From IMG/VR virus record IMGVR_UViG_3300010370_000209, positions 1 to 25,935 of that record: a DNA stretch of 25,935 bases; one strand, written 5' to 3'. Shown here piece after piece: positions 15,518-22,569 of this stretch. Source of the stretch: a virus. Every line of letters starts with the position of its first letter. Position 1 is the first letter of the stretch. Made by a program: the position numbers and the translations under genes. The notes under the pieces were generated by a model. That model was not told the origin of the DNA and did not search any database. It saw nothing but the letters and a program-made list of their open reading frames with translations.

Positions 15518-16842
15518 GTTTCAAAAAGTTTCAGGATGAAACGGTTGAGACTGACGAGTTCAACGATTATATTGCGTCACGGGTTGTCGCCGTTTATGAC
15601 ACGGTTCAGGCGCGTGATGCGTACTTCAATTCTGCTGGTGCGTTTTCGGTTAGTGAGGGGATGGTTGTTTATATCAAGGCTGATAATGCTTTGTTGAAGC
15701 GTACTGCGACTGGTTGGGTCGAGATTGGTGAGCAGGGTCCGACGGGTGCGACTGGTGCTACTGGTCCTCAGGGTCCTGTTGGTCCGACTGGTGCTACTGG
15801 TCCGCAGGGTCCGAAGGGTGATACTGGTGCGACTGGGGCGACTGGTCCGACTGGTCCGAAGGGGTTGCAGGGTGATGTTGGTCCGACTGGGGCGACGGGT
15901 GCGACTGGGGCTACTGGGGCGACGGGTGCGACTGGGGCTACTGGGGCGACGGGTCCTGCTGGTCCTGCTGGTCCGACTGGTCCGACTGGTCCACAAGGTC
16001 CTCAGGGTGATGTTGGTCCGCAGGGTTCTACGGGTCCTCAGGGCGCTCAGGGTGCCACTGGTCCGCAAGGAGCAATCGGTCCACAGGGTCCACAAGGCGA
16101 TACGGGCGCAACTGGTGCAACTGGTGCTACGGGTCCGCAGGGCGCTCAGGGCGCTACTGGTGCCACGGGACCTCAGGGTGCGCAGGGCGATACGGGTCCG
16201 CAGGGAGCAATCGGTCCACAGGGTCCGCAGGGTCCGCAGGGTCCAACTGGTCCGCAAGGCGCACAAGGGGCGCAAGGCGCCCAAGGTGCTACGGGGGCTA
16301 CGGGTGCGGGCAGAACTTCGCTTGGATGGCAAAGTGCAGCGTATTATGCGCCGTTCAGAACGCAGTCAAACAACTTTACGTTGGTTGAGGATGTCACTTA
16401 CTATCAGGCGGTTTTGATTCAGGAAGATATTACGATTGACCGACTTTGTGTTTATGCTTCTGGGTTTTCTGGAACTTCGGCAACTGTGCGGTTGGGGATT
16501 TATAACAACAGTGGCGGCAAGCCGACTACGGTGTTGTTGGACGCTGGGACCGTTGCGATAACTGCGAATACCACGTTGTATACGATTACGGTGAATCAGA
16601 CATTGACTGCTGGCTGGTATTGGACTGCGATTAATGCGCAGACGATTGTGGCTGGCACAACTGCCGCAGTCCGTGGAGCAACCTCATTTTATCGGGAGGG
16701 GCTAACCAGGGTGGGGACTGACGGAGATTTTAACAACCGTGATAATTATAACGAGACAGGTATTACGGGTGCGTTTGCTACTGCGGGCACCCTTGTTGCT
16801 CAGACTCCGCCCGCACCGATGGTTTACTTTAGGGCAGCATGA
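15514..16842 (+). CDS. Collagen-like fibre protein
   Basis: 442 residues from a GTG with AAGGG (15503-15507) upstream. Residues 1-74 form a globular head with [19 protein letters not shown] and [15 protein letters not shown], probably the virion attachment domain. About residues 75-263 are 63 uninterrupted Gly-X-Y triplets, mostly GAT, GPT, GPQ and GAQ, which should form a trimeric collagen-like triple helix of roughly 190 residues. The C-terminal 175 residues are beta-rich ([36 protein letters not shown]), consistent with a receptor-binding or trimerisation head. Collagen-like shafts are known in phage fibres. About half of the triplets have Thr in the Y position, a possible O-glycosylation target. 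Small genes of one family flank it. Confidence 0.9.
   Translation: MSFKKFQDETVETDEFNDYIASRVVAVYDTVQARDAYFNSAGAFSVSEGMVVYIKADNALLKRTATGWVEIGEQGPTGATGATGPQGPVGPTGATGPQGPKGDTGATGATGPTGPKGLQGDVGPTGATGATGATGATGATGATGATGPAGPAGPTGPTGPQGPQGDVGPQGSTGPQGAQGATGPQGAIGPQGPQGDTGATGATGATGPQGAQGATGATGPQGAQGDTGPQGAIGPQGPQGPQGPTGPQGAQGAQGAQGATGATGAGRTSLGWQSAAYYAPFRTQSNNFTLVEDVTYYQAVLIQEDITIDRLCVYASGFSGTSATVRLGIYNNSGGKPTTVLLDAGTVAITANTTLYTITVNQTLTAGWYWTAINAQTIVAGTTAAVRGATSFYREGLTRVGTDGDFNNRDNYNETGITGAFATAGTLVAQTPPAPMVYFRAA
15889..15953 (+). repeat. 27-bp tandem repeat inside the collagen-like shaft
   Basis: A 27-bp unit beginning GGGGCGACGGGTGCGACTGG occurs twice in full (15889-15915 and 15916-15942) and a third copy starts at 15943. 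Each unit encodes three GAT triplets, giving seven GAT in a row. The G runs of 3-4 with loops of 4-7 also meet the G-quadruplex rule on the coding strand. Replication slippage here would change shaft length by nine residues without breaking the frame. Confidence 0.85.
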
Positions 16843-16970
16843 CTAGGGTTGTTACGTTTGGTTTTGGTGGTTATTGTGCGGATTGCAACGAATCGCACGA
16901 CCATCCGCTTCACAACATCGTGGAAATCATCGACGAACCAGAGGAGACCCCAAGTGAAGGAAACACCTAA
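16839..16970 (+). CDS. 43-residue Cys/His-rich micro-protein
   Basis: This short frame opens in an ATGA overlap with the collagen-like gene, with AGGG (16832-16834 and neighbours) a few bases upstream. The product begins [20 protein letters not shown] and continues D-H-P-L-H, so C13-x2-C16 with H20, H22 and H25 could bind a zinc ion. The tail is acidic ([14 protein letters not shown]). Its last 17 bases overlap the next gene in another frame. The tight coupling and the compact Cys/His motif suggest a real gene, but at this length chance cannot be excluded. The function is unknown. Confidence 0.6.
   Translation: MTRVVTFGFGGYCADCNESHDHPLHNIVEIIDEPEETPSEGNT
16941..16946 (+). promoter_or_regulatory. 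Shine-Dalgarno GAGGAG fixing the GTG start at 16954
   Basis: GAGGAG lies seven bases before GTG 16954 and sits inside the upstream micro-gene. It decides the start of the next gene: the longer in-frame version from 16849 would give an unlikely hydrophobic/Arg-rich N-terminus and would overlap the 43-residue gene almost completely. Confidence 0.65.
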
Positions 16971-17079
16971 CGGTCCTTTTCCTGGCTACGTAGAAGAACG
17001 GGCAGAAACCGAACGCGAGTACCTGGACCGCATCTTCCAGGAATGGCTCGAATGGGTCAACGCCAATGCCAACGTTTAG
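16954..17079 (+). CDS. 41-residue acidic micro-protein
   Basis: Starting at GTG 16954 after a strong GAGGAG, it encodes a single likely amphipathic helix (EERAETEREYLDRIFQEWLE) after a short Gly/Pro start (PNGPFPGY). It overlaps the upstream micro-gene by 17 bases and the downstream paralogue gene by 14 bases, both in different frames, so all three are translated from one message. I do not recognise the family. The helix could be a small virion or fibre-assembly part. Confidence 0.62.
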   Translation: MKETPNGPFPGYVEERAETEREYLDRIFQEWLEWVNANANV

Positions 17080-17350
17080 ACCACCGACCGACGACTTCGT
17101 AGTCCTCGGCATCCCACCCAAAGAGTTCGACTCCCAAGAAGTACGCACCGCCTACAACCTGTTCAGACACTTCGATGCTGAACCTCGCGGCAGGAACGTA
17201 TTTCTTCTCACCAACGGTACCTATACGGAGAACGAACCGAACGACATTACGACCATCCGCAAGGTGTATTGGGGTGGGTCGGATAACGAAGTTACGGTTG
17301 ACGAAGTTGCTAGTCTTACTGCGGCAGGTTACGGCGCATACATTTCGTAG
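17066..17350 (+). CDS. Small fibre-associated protein, paralogue of the gene at 15167
   Basis: 94 residues beginning MPTFRPPTDDF. The similarity to the product at 15167 (MPTF-x-PPT, LFR, NV-x-x-L-x-x-G, P-x-D-x-x-x-I, W-G-x-x-x-N-x-VT, L-x-AAGY) covers nearly the full length, with about ten extra residues near position 20. It ends soon after AAGYGAYIS and lacks the Ser/Gly tail of the other copy. The two copies bracket the collagen-like gene, so a role in fibre attachment or assembly is reasonable but inferred. The Shine-Dalgarno is weak (GGGT region), so it likely depends on coupling with the overlapping upstream gene. Confidence 0.75.
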   Translation: MPTFRPPTDDFVVLGIPPKEFDSQEVRTAYNLFRHFDAEPRGRNVFLLTNGTYTENEPNDITTIRKVYWGGSDNEVTVDEVASLTAAGYGAYIS

Positions 17351-17356
17351 GGGATT

Positions 17357-17590
17357 ATGAAACATCAAGAAACCCATCCCACGTTGGATGTTGAAGGCTG
17401 CTTTGCGTGCCGCATCAGCCACGTCCGCATGTCGGGCTCAGCAATGCCAACACGTCACAATGTTGCCCAACTCAACATGAAAGAACGGGCACTAGACAAA
17501 GACTTGGATGCCTACAAGCGGATACGTAGAACGGGTGGGCAGCCAACCAAGATTGACGGCTCTGCGAAATTAGAGAAGATTGCGGATTGA
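17357..17590 (+). CDS. Small CxxC protein of unknown function
   Basis: 77 residues from an ATG preceded by AGGGGA (17349-17354). GCFACRI places Cys15 and Cys18 in a CxxC pair, with His2, His7 and His22 nearby that could complete a metal site. The rest is basic and helical (MKERALDKDLDAYKRIRRTG). Small proteins with this C-x-x-C then basic-helix layout are common in phage late regions, but I cannot name a function. The stop overlaps the TTG start of the glycosyltransferase gene. Confidence 0.7.
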   Translation: MKHQETHPTLDVEGCFACRISHVRMSGSAMPTRHNVAQLNMKERALDKDLDAYKRIRRTGGQPTKIDGSAKLEKIAD

Positions 17591-18681
17591 ACTACCAGTC
17601 TTGGAGGGGATTCCCTGACCCGCGTTACGGGTACGGGGCAATGTTCGACAACTTCATTCGCCACGTCCCCGACGACGTCACACTTCACGAACATGCGGAC
17701 GTAATGGTCAACATGCTGCAGCCCTACCAGATAGACGGCTTCTACAAACAGCAACACAAAACATGTTTCACGATGTGGGAATCAACCGAACTGAACCCCA
17801 GGTTCGTACGGTGGATGGAGTTCTACGACCAGATACTTGTTCCCTGCGACCACAACATAGAACTCTTTTCCAGATACCACAAGAACGTCCACAAAGTTCC
17901 GTTGGGTGTGGACCACAAGATTTGGAAAGCCACCCAACGCCCAGAGAACACACGGTTCAGGTTCCATGCTGGCGGCTCACAATGGTTGCGTAAAGGATTG
18001 GACATCGTGTTGGAGGCGTTCAAACGTGCCGACCTAGATGCCGAACTGCATTTGAAACCGAACCCTGAAGCGCATGGCGTCCCCGACCTGCAACTCCCAG
18101 ACAACGTGTTCATGCACAGAAAATGGTTCAGCCAAGAAGACACCGTCAAGTTCTTCAACGATGCCGACTGTTTCATCGCAGCCACCCGCGGCGAAGGATT
18201 CGGACTCATGCCTTTGCAAGCAATGGCTATGGGCATCCCAACCATCATCAACGCCTCCTCTGGGCAAGCAGAGTTCGCAGACATCGCATCCATCGTCATA
18301 CCCCACAAGAAGTCCCCGTCGATTTACGGTGGATTGTGGGACGAGTCAGACCCCGATGATTTGGCTGACGCTATGCGAACCTTATTTTCAAGTCATGCAA
18401 ACTACAAAGCGTCAGCGAAACTGCGGGTCCGTAAAACGAAGGTGTGGTCGTGGGATAACGCTGCCCGTCAACTTGCCGATAAGTTACCCGTCGGTAACTT
18501 ACTGAAGGAACCCGTTTGGGACACCGCCAAAGTGAGCCTCCCCATGAGAGTCAAACGCAAGGTCACAGGCAGCATCAACGGCAAAGAGTTCACCTACCTC
18601 CCAGGGCAGGAGTATGTCGTACCAGAGAACGTATATCAGGTAGTGTTCGATAGCGGAAACGTGATAGGAGAAGCATTGTGA
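17587..18681 (+). CDS. GT4-type glycosyltransferase with C-terminal extra domain
   Basis: 364 residues, starting at TTG 17587 inside the upstream stop. It would transfer a sugar from a nucleotide-sugar donor to an unknown acceptor. The GT-B fold is supported by HKVPLGVD (102-109), WLRKGLDIVLEAF (133-145, with the phosphate-binding Arg/Lys), ADCFIAATRGEGFGLMPLQA (193-212) and MGIPTI (215-220). The usual E-x7-E donor motif is E203-x7-Q211 here, so the second acidic residue is replaced by Gln. After about residue 310 a short beta domain follows (TGSINGKEFTYLPGQEYVVP), like small phage domains that often end virion proteins. Lying among virion genes, it may glycosylate a virion protein or modify host surface glycans. 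The target is inference. Confidence 0.85.
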   Translation: MNYQSWRGFPDPRYGYGAMFDNFIRHVPDDVTLHEHADVMVNMLQPYQIDGFYKQQHKTCFTMWESTELNPRFVRWMEFYDQILVPCDHNIELFSRYHKNVHKVPLGVDHKIWKATQRPENTRFRFHAGGSQWLRKGLDIVLEAFKRADLDAELHLKPNPEAHGVPDLQLPDNVFMHRKWFSQEDTVKFFNDADCFIAATRGEGFGLMPLQAMAMGIPTIINASSGQAEFADIASIVIPHKKSPSIYGGLWDESDPDDLADAMRTLFSSHANYKASAKLRVRKTKVWSWDNAARQLADKLPVGNLLKEPVWDTAKVSLPMRVKRKVTGSINGKEFTYLPGQEYVVPENVYQVVFDSGNVIGEAL

Positions 18682-18833
18682 AGGGTCAAAAGAAAATCAA
18701 GAAAGTCATGGGCGAATACAAGCGTGGAACGCTGAAGTCTTCGTCTGGGGCGAAAGTGAAGTCACGCAAGCAGGCTGTCGCTATTGCGATGTCCGAGGCT
18801 GGCATGTCAAAGAAGAAGCGTCGTGGCAAGTAA
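18678..18833 (+). CDS. 51-residue basic protein, DUF6496-like
   Basis: Starts at GTG 18678, seven bases after AGGAG (18666-18670), and overlaps the glycosyltransferase stop by GTGA. The product contains KKVMGEYKRGTLKSSSGAKV followed by KSRKQAVAIAMSEAG, a pattern I recognise as the small basic family I know as DUF6496, found in phages and bacteria. The DUF number is from memory. It is Lys/Arg-rich with a KKKRRGK tail and probably binds nucleic acid or charged partners, though no function is established. It is the first of six similar-sized basic genes in a row. Confidence 0.75.
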   Translation: MKGQKKIKKVMGEYKRGTLKSSSGAKVKSRKQAVAIAMSEAGMSKKKRRGK

Positions 18834-19011
18834 AAAGAAAACCAAGTCCCGCGTCAACGAGGCAGGTAACTACACCAAGCCCGAAATGCGTAAGCGCCTG
18901 TTCAACAAAATCAAGGCTGGCTCCAAAGGTGGAGACCCTGGCGAATGGTCGGCACGCAAAGCACAGTTGCTTGCCTCTGAGTACAAGAAGGCTGGCGGAG
19001 GCTACAAGTAA
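18823..19011 (+). CDS. 62-residue basic protein (GGDPGEWSARKAQ family)
   Basis: I place the start at GTG 18823, which gives MASKKKTKSRVNEAGN and an 11-base overlap with the upstream gene. A start further upstream would overlap that gene for about 50 bases. The core is NYTKPEMRKRLFNKIKAGSK followed by GGDPGEWSARKAQLLASEYK, a motif I have seen in many small phage proteins of unknown role. The ending GGGYK is typical of them. It is strongly basic. The stop overlaps the next start as TAATG. Confidence 0.75.
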   Translation: MASKKKTKSRVNEAGNYTKPEMRKRLFNKIKAGSKGGDPGEWSARKAQLLASEYKKAGGGYK

Positions 19012-19247
19012 TGGCGCTCGCAAAGTCACAGAAATCGTTGAAAGATTGGACTGCCCAAAAATGGCGTACGTCCGACGGGAAACCATCCAAGGGGAAGAAG
19101 CGTTACCTGCCTGAGAAAGCGTGGAGTGCGTTGACCCCTGCTGAAAAAGCCGCAACGAACAGGGCGAAAGCCAAGGGGAATAAGGCTGGCAAACAGTTTG
19201 TCAAGCAACCCAAAAAGGTTGCGGAGAAAACCAAGAGGTACCGATGA
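19011..19247 (+). CDS. 78-residue basic protein (WTAQKWRT family)
   Basis: An ATG with GGAGG (18997-19001) nine bases upstream. The motif SLKDWTAQKWRTSDGKPSKG, then RYLPEKAWSALTPAEKAATN and KAGKQFVKQPKKVAEKTKRY, matches a small family I recall from marine and freshwater phages (KQPK...T ending). No function is established. The high Lys content suggests DNA or RNA contact. It overlaps the next gene by ATGA. Confidence 0.75.
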   Translation: MALAKSQKSLKDWTAQKWRTSDGKPSKGKKRYLPEKAWSALTPAEKAATNRAKAKGNKAGKQFVKQPKKVAEKTKRYR

Positions 19248-19498
19248 CTATCAAGTATCGAGGCATGACGTTTAGCGGCTACAACAAGCCCAAGCGCACC
19301 CCAGGACACCCAGAGAAATCCCATGCCGTGCTCGCCAAATCGGGCAGTCAGGTGAAGTTGATTCGTTTCGGGCAGCAGGGTGTTTCGGGTTCGCCTGAGG
19401 GGTCGAAGCGCAACAAGGCTTTCAAGGCTCGCCATGCGAAGAACATTGCCAAGGGCAAGATGTCGGCAGCGTACTGGGCTGACCGCGTCAAGTGGTAG
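19244..19498 (+). CDS. 84-residue basic protein (RFGQQGVSGSP family)
   Basis: An ATG within an ATGA overlap, with AGAGGT (19234-19239) four bases upstream. It contains HPEKSHAVLAKSGSQVKLIR, FGQQGVSGSP and KAFKARHAKNIAKGKMSAAY ending WADRVKW. This is a recurrent small phage family in my experience, with a beta-rich first half and a basic helical end. The function is unknown. It belongs to the same translationally coupled run. Confidence 0.76.
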   Translation: MTIKYRGMTFSGYNKPKRTPGHPEKSHAVLAKSGSQVKLIRFGQQGVSGSPEGSKRNKAFKARHAKNIAKGKMSAAYWADRVKW

Positions 19499-19519
19499 TC
19501 TTTCCGCGGAGGTATTCCC

Positions 19520-19657
19520 ATGGCTAAGAAACGTATGCATAAAATGCCCAACGGCAAGATGATGGCTGGTGCCAAGCACGAAAAGTCTGAGTCTAAGAAG
19601 GAACAGATGATGGAGTACGGCAAGATGAAGCGCGGTAAGAAGGGCAAGCGTAAGTAA
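19520..19657 (+). CDS. 45-residue Lys/Met-rich mini-protein
   Basis: It follows a near-perfect Shine-Dalgarno GGAGGT (19508-19513) with six-base spacing, so it is probably well expressed. The product is MAKKRMHKMPNGKMMAGAKH followed by a KSESKKEQMMEYGKMKRGKK stretch: 17 of 45 residues are Lys or Arg and eight are Met. It is likely disordered alone and could neutralise packaged DNA charge, which is inference. It ends in a TAATG overlap. Confidence 0.7.
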   Translation: MAKKRMHKMPNGKMMAGAKHEKSESKKEQMMEYGKMKRGKKGKRK

Positions 19658-19812
19658 TGCCTCTCCCCAAGAACAAGAAGTCTTCAGTGAAAGGCGCTCC
19701 TGCTAAGGAGTATCGTCCTGCACCGAAAGCGAAGAAAGGCAAGCGTACTCGTAAGAGTTCAGCGAAGGCGCAGGCTGGTTCGTTCCCTGGCTACGGAGGG
19801 TACACCTACTAG
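19657..19812 (+). CDS. 51-residue basic mini-protein with Gly/Tyr tail
   Basis: This starts at the ATG overlapping the previous stop. The first 38 residues are Lys/Pro/Arg/Ser-rich (PAPKAKKGKRTRKSSAKAQA) and histone-tail-like. The end is GSFPGYGGYTY. No family is recognised. It is the last of six basic mini-genes. Its stop TAG abuts the connector gene's ATG, and GGAGGG inside it (19795-19800) may serve as that gene's Shine-Dalgarno, at twelve bases. Confidence 0.68.
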   Translation: MPLPKNKKSSVKGAPAKEYRPAPKAKKGKRTRKSSAKAQAGSFPGYGGYTY

Positions 19813-20697
19813 ATGACTACGGTTGCGACGGTCCTCAACAGGGCGTCGCGTCAGATGTTGGCAGGGGTCGTTGAAGAACGCAACAAGTTGGCGTCGAGCC
19901 TCGATAGCAGTACGACGAGCGTCGTTCTGTCTTATGACCTTGGCGGCTTTCGTGCTGGTTCTGTATTCGAAATTGAATCAGAACTCTTTTACATTTGGGA
20001 AGCCAACACAGCATCGAAGACGCTTACGGTGGAACGAGGATTCAACGGAACGACCGCTGCGTCTCACTCAGCCAACGTACTTGCTACGCTCAATCCGCGC
20101 TTCCCGCGAGCGCAAATGCTCGACTCGGTCAACGCTGAACTAGACGACTTGTCGTCAACGATGAACGGATTGTTCCGTGTCGTCACTGCCGACCTCACCT
20201 ATAACGGGTCTGACCGTCAAATCGACATCACGTCGTCGGGCACCATCATTGAACTGTTGGATGCACGTCTCCGTTATCTTGCTGACGACCATCCTGTGTT
20301 GAATGCGGTGCGTCTGCAAACTGGTTTGCCAACCAGCGACTTTGCGTCAGGTAACACGCTCGTGTTCGATGAGCCTGTGATGGCTGGAACTGTGCGTGTG
20401 CGCTATAAGGCTCCGTTCGTTCGCGCCTCATCTGAATCATCCGACTTGACTACGAACTGTTTCCTACCTGCGACGTGCGATGACATCGTGGAAACTGGTG
20501 TCATTTTGCGGATGATGAATGGTCGTGAAATCAAACGTAACTTTGTTGAATCTCAGGGTGATACTCGTCGTGCGGATGAGGTTCCTCCTGGTGCTATCCG
20601 TGATTCGATTACGAACCTTGCCCGTTTGCGTCGTGAACGTATTATCGCGGAGGCGGCACGGTTGAAGGCGCAGTACCCAATCAAGTTCAGGAAGTAG
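19813..20697 (+). CDS. Putative head-tail connector (adaptor) protein
   Basis: 294 residues. The connector would bind beneath the portal and receive the tail nozzle. Residues 27-98 form a beta domain with SSTTSVVLSYDLGGFRAGSV and TLTVERGFNGTTAASHSANV, a module also seen in the product at 22570. Residues 99-130 (FPRAQMLDSVNAELDDLSST) are helical, a beta-rich middle follows, and the end is a basic helix (LARLRRERIIAEAARLKAQY). Position directly before the beta-propeller-like gene matches the adaptor-nozzle gene order of T7 (gp11-gp12). This is inference from order and shape, since sequence alone shows no diagnostic motif. A minor head protein is the alternative. Confidence 0.6.
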   Translation: MTTVATVLNRASRQMLAGVVEERNKLASSLDSSTTSVVLSYDLGGFRAGSVFEIESELFYIWEANTASKTLTVERGFNGTTAASHSANVLATLNPRFPRAQMLDSVNAELDDLSSTMNGLFRVVTADLTYNGSDRQIDITSSGTIIELLDARLRYLADDHPVLNAVRLQTGLPTSDFASGNTLVFDEPVMAGTVRVRYKAPFVRASSESSDLTTNCFLPATCDDIVETGVILRMMNGREIKRNFVESQGDTRRADEVPPGAIRDSITNLARLRRERIIAEAARLKAQYPIKFRK

Positions 20698-20700
20698 CCG

Positions 20701-22551
20701 ATGGCTACTCTTACGAGTTTCAAGGCTCCGTTCAAGCCAGCGACAGCGTTCTATTCGGGTACTGGTGCAACCCAGTTGGTGCCTGATGTTTTCCCTGTTG
20801 CTATCAACGGTCGCCCGTACATGATTGACACGGCGGCTAACGCTTTTACTCGTCAGTATGATGCGCGTGTTCGTGATTCGGTCGACCAGTCAACTGAGCC
20901 TGGTGAGGGTGCTATCAACCCGCAGGGTTTGTGGCGTCGTTCGCAGTCGTCTTGGCATTATGGGGCTGGTCAGGAGTATTCGGATGCTGCTGATTCTGAG
21001 GCGTTCCGTTTCCATGAGTCGAAAGGTGTGAACGTCTGGGAGAAGGGTCGCCTGACCCTTCTTTCTGATACGACGAACGTATATCCGACTTCGGGTACGA
21101 ACCTGTATGCGACAACTGCTGATGGGCGACTGTATGGGTCGGATGGACAGAACATCAAATACACGACTGACTTCTCCACTGTTACCACAGTGACTGGTAC
21201 GGCTGCATCCAACATTTACAGTCTCACCTCTGACGGCTACAACGTGTTCTATTCGTACGCCAACGGTGACATCGACCAGACGAACGCCAGTATCTCCACC
21301 TCGTCGGCATACATCACAGGTATTGAGGCTGGGCTTATGGCGTATGTGAAGGGTCGCTTGATGGTGGCTGGGCAGGGTGCGGACAAACGCAAGATTTGGA
21401 ACATCACTACTGCTGCTGGTTCTTCAGCGAACAACCCCACCGCTTTGTACACGCATCCGAACACAAACTGGAATTGGGTTGGTTTCGCTGCTGGTCAAAC
21501 CCACATCTATGCGGCAGGCTATTCAGGCAACATCAGCCTCGTCTACAAAACGCAAATCAAGGCAGACGGCACTTCGCTTGATATTCCTACGGCTGCCGCC
21601 GAACTACCGCAAGGTGAAATCATCACCTCCATCTATGGCTACCTCGGTTACATCGTGCTGGGTACTACGACAGGGTTCCGTTTCTGCTCCACGGACGGCG
21701 ACGGAAACCTTGTCATTGGACCGCTGATTGAGATTGGTGGCGGAGTCAACACGTTCGCAGGTATCGGCAAATACATCTACTTCGCATGGTCGAACTATGA
21801 CTCCACCTCCACGGGTATCGGGCGCATGGACATCTCCGTATTCATCTCCACGAACCAGCCTGCATACGCCTCCGATTTGATGGCTACCGCACAGGGGACG
21901 ATTGTTGCTATCCACGAGTTTCAAAACAAGCCATTGTTCACTGTGTCGGGTGTCGGCGTCTTTACCCCACATGCCACGAACCTGGTGTCCTCAGGCACCC
22001 TCACCTCAGGTATCTACCGTTGGGGTGTCCCCGACGCCAAGTTCGTACCCAAACTTGACCTCCGCTGCCTGCCTCTCGTCGGCTCAGTCACCATGTCGAT
22101 TGCCTCAGACGACGGCGACTACTACGACTTCCCCGTATTCTCCACAGCGGGAGCCAAAGAGAAGACGTTTGACGGACGTGAGGACAAAGTCTTTGAGGCT
22201 GAAATCAAACTGACCCTTACCCAAGCCACAGCAACCACAGGTCCTACGGTGACCCGTTGGATGGCACGTGCCTACGCAGCCCCGCTACGTTCCCAAATCT
22301 TCTCCGTCCCCATCGTCATGCACCACCGATTGAGCATCGGCGGTAGGGAGTATTGGCAGGATGTGGACTATGAGATGCGCCAGTTGCGTAACTTGGTGGA
22401 TACCCCGAGGGTGGTGTCGTATCAGGAGAATCAGGAGACGTTTGCGGTGGTGGTGGAGAATGTGCAATGGCAGGCTTTACGGGACTCCCCGACGCATAAC
22501 CGTTGGGACTGGGAGGGAACTGCTATCGTCGTCATGCGGTCAGTTCGCTAA
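20701..22551 (+). CDS. Putative tail nozzle protein, beta-propeller-like
   Basis: 616 residues with AGGAAG (20689-20694) six bases before the ATG. The sequence is almost wholly beta-strand-like with repeated short blades: LYATTADGRLYGSDGQNIKY, YSLTSDGYNVFYSYANGDID, FAAGQTHIYAAGYSGNISLV, IYGYLGYIVLGTTTGFRF, GKYIYFAWSNYD. Such X-G-x-x-hydrophobic-x-G repeats are typical of beta-propellers. Podovirus nozzle proteins (T7 gp12, P22 gp10) contain propellers of this kind and follow the adaptor gene. The C-terminal 150 residues (VMHHRLSIGGREYWQDVDYE onwards) form another domain. Length is close to nozzle proteins. A fibre-type propeller protein is possible. Confidence 0.62.
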   Translation: MATLTSFKAPFKPATAFYSGTGATQLVPDVFPVAINGRPYMIDTAANAFTRQYDARVRDSVDQSTEPGEGAINPQGLWRRSQSSWHYGAGQEYSDAADSEAFRFHESKGVNVWEKGRLTLLSDTTNVYPTSGTNLYATTADGRLYGSDGQNIKYTTDFSTVTTVTGTAASNIYSLTSDGYNVFYSYANGDIDQTNASISTSSAYITGIEAGLMAYVKGRLMVAGQGADKRKIWNITTAAGSSANNPTALYTHPNTNWNWVGFAAGQTHIYAAGYSGNISLVYKTQIKADGTSLDIPTAAAELPQGEIITSIYGYLGYIVLGTTTGFRFCSTDGDGNLVIGPLIEIGGGVNTFAGIGKYIYFAWSNYDSTSTGIGRMDISVFISTNQPAYASDLMATAQGTIVAIHEFQNKPLFTVSGVGVFTPHATNLVSSGTLTSGIYRWGVPDAKFVPKLDLRCLPLVGSVTMSIASDDGDYYDFPVFSTAGAKEKTFDGREDKVFEAEIKLTLTQATATTGPTVTRWMARAYAAPLRSQIFSVPIVMHHRLSIGGREYWQDVDYEMRQLRNLVDTPRVVSYQENQETFAVVVENVQWQALRDSPTHNRWDWEGTAIVVMRSVR

Positions 22552-22569
22552 TACTATGATGAGGTGCCA

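Noticed and set aside
15577-16332. Antisense and alternate-frame ORFs through the collagen-like region
   Set aside because: They are repeat shadows: the nine-base Gly-X-Y codon pattern lacks stops in several frames and gives Arg/Thr or Val/Leu/Arg monotony.
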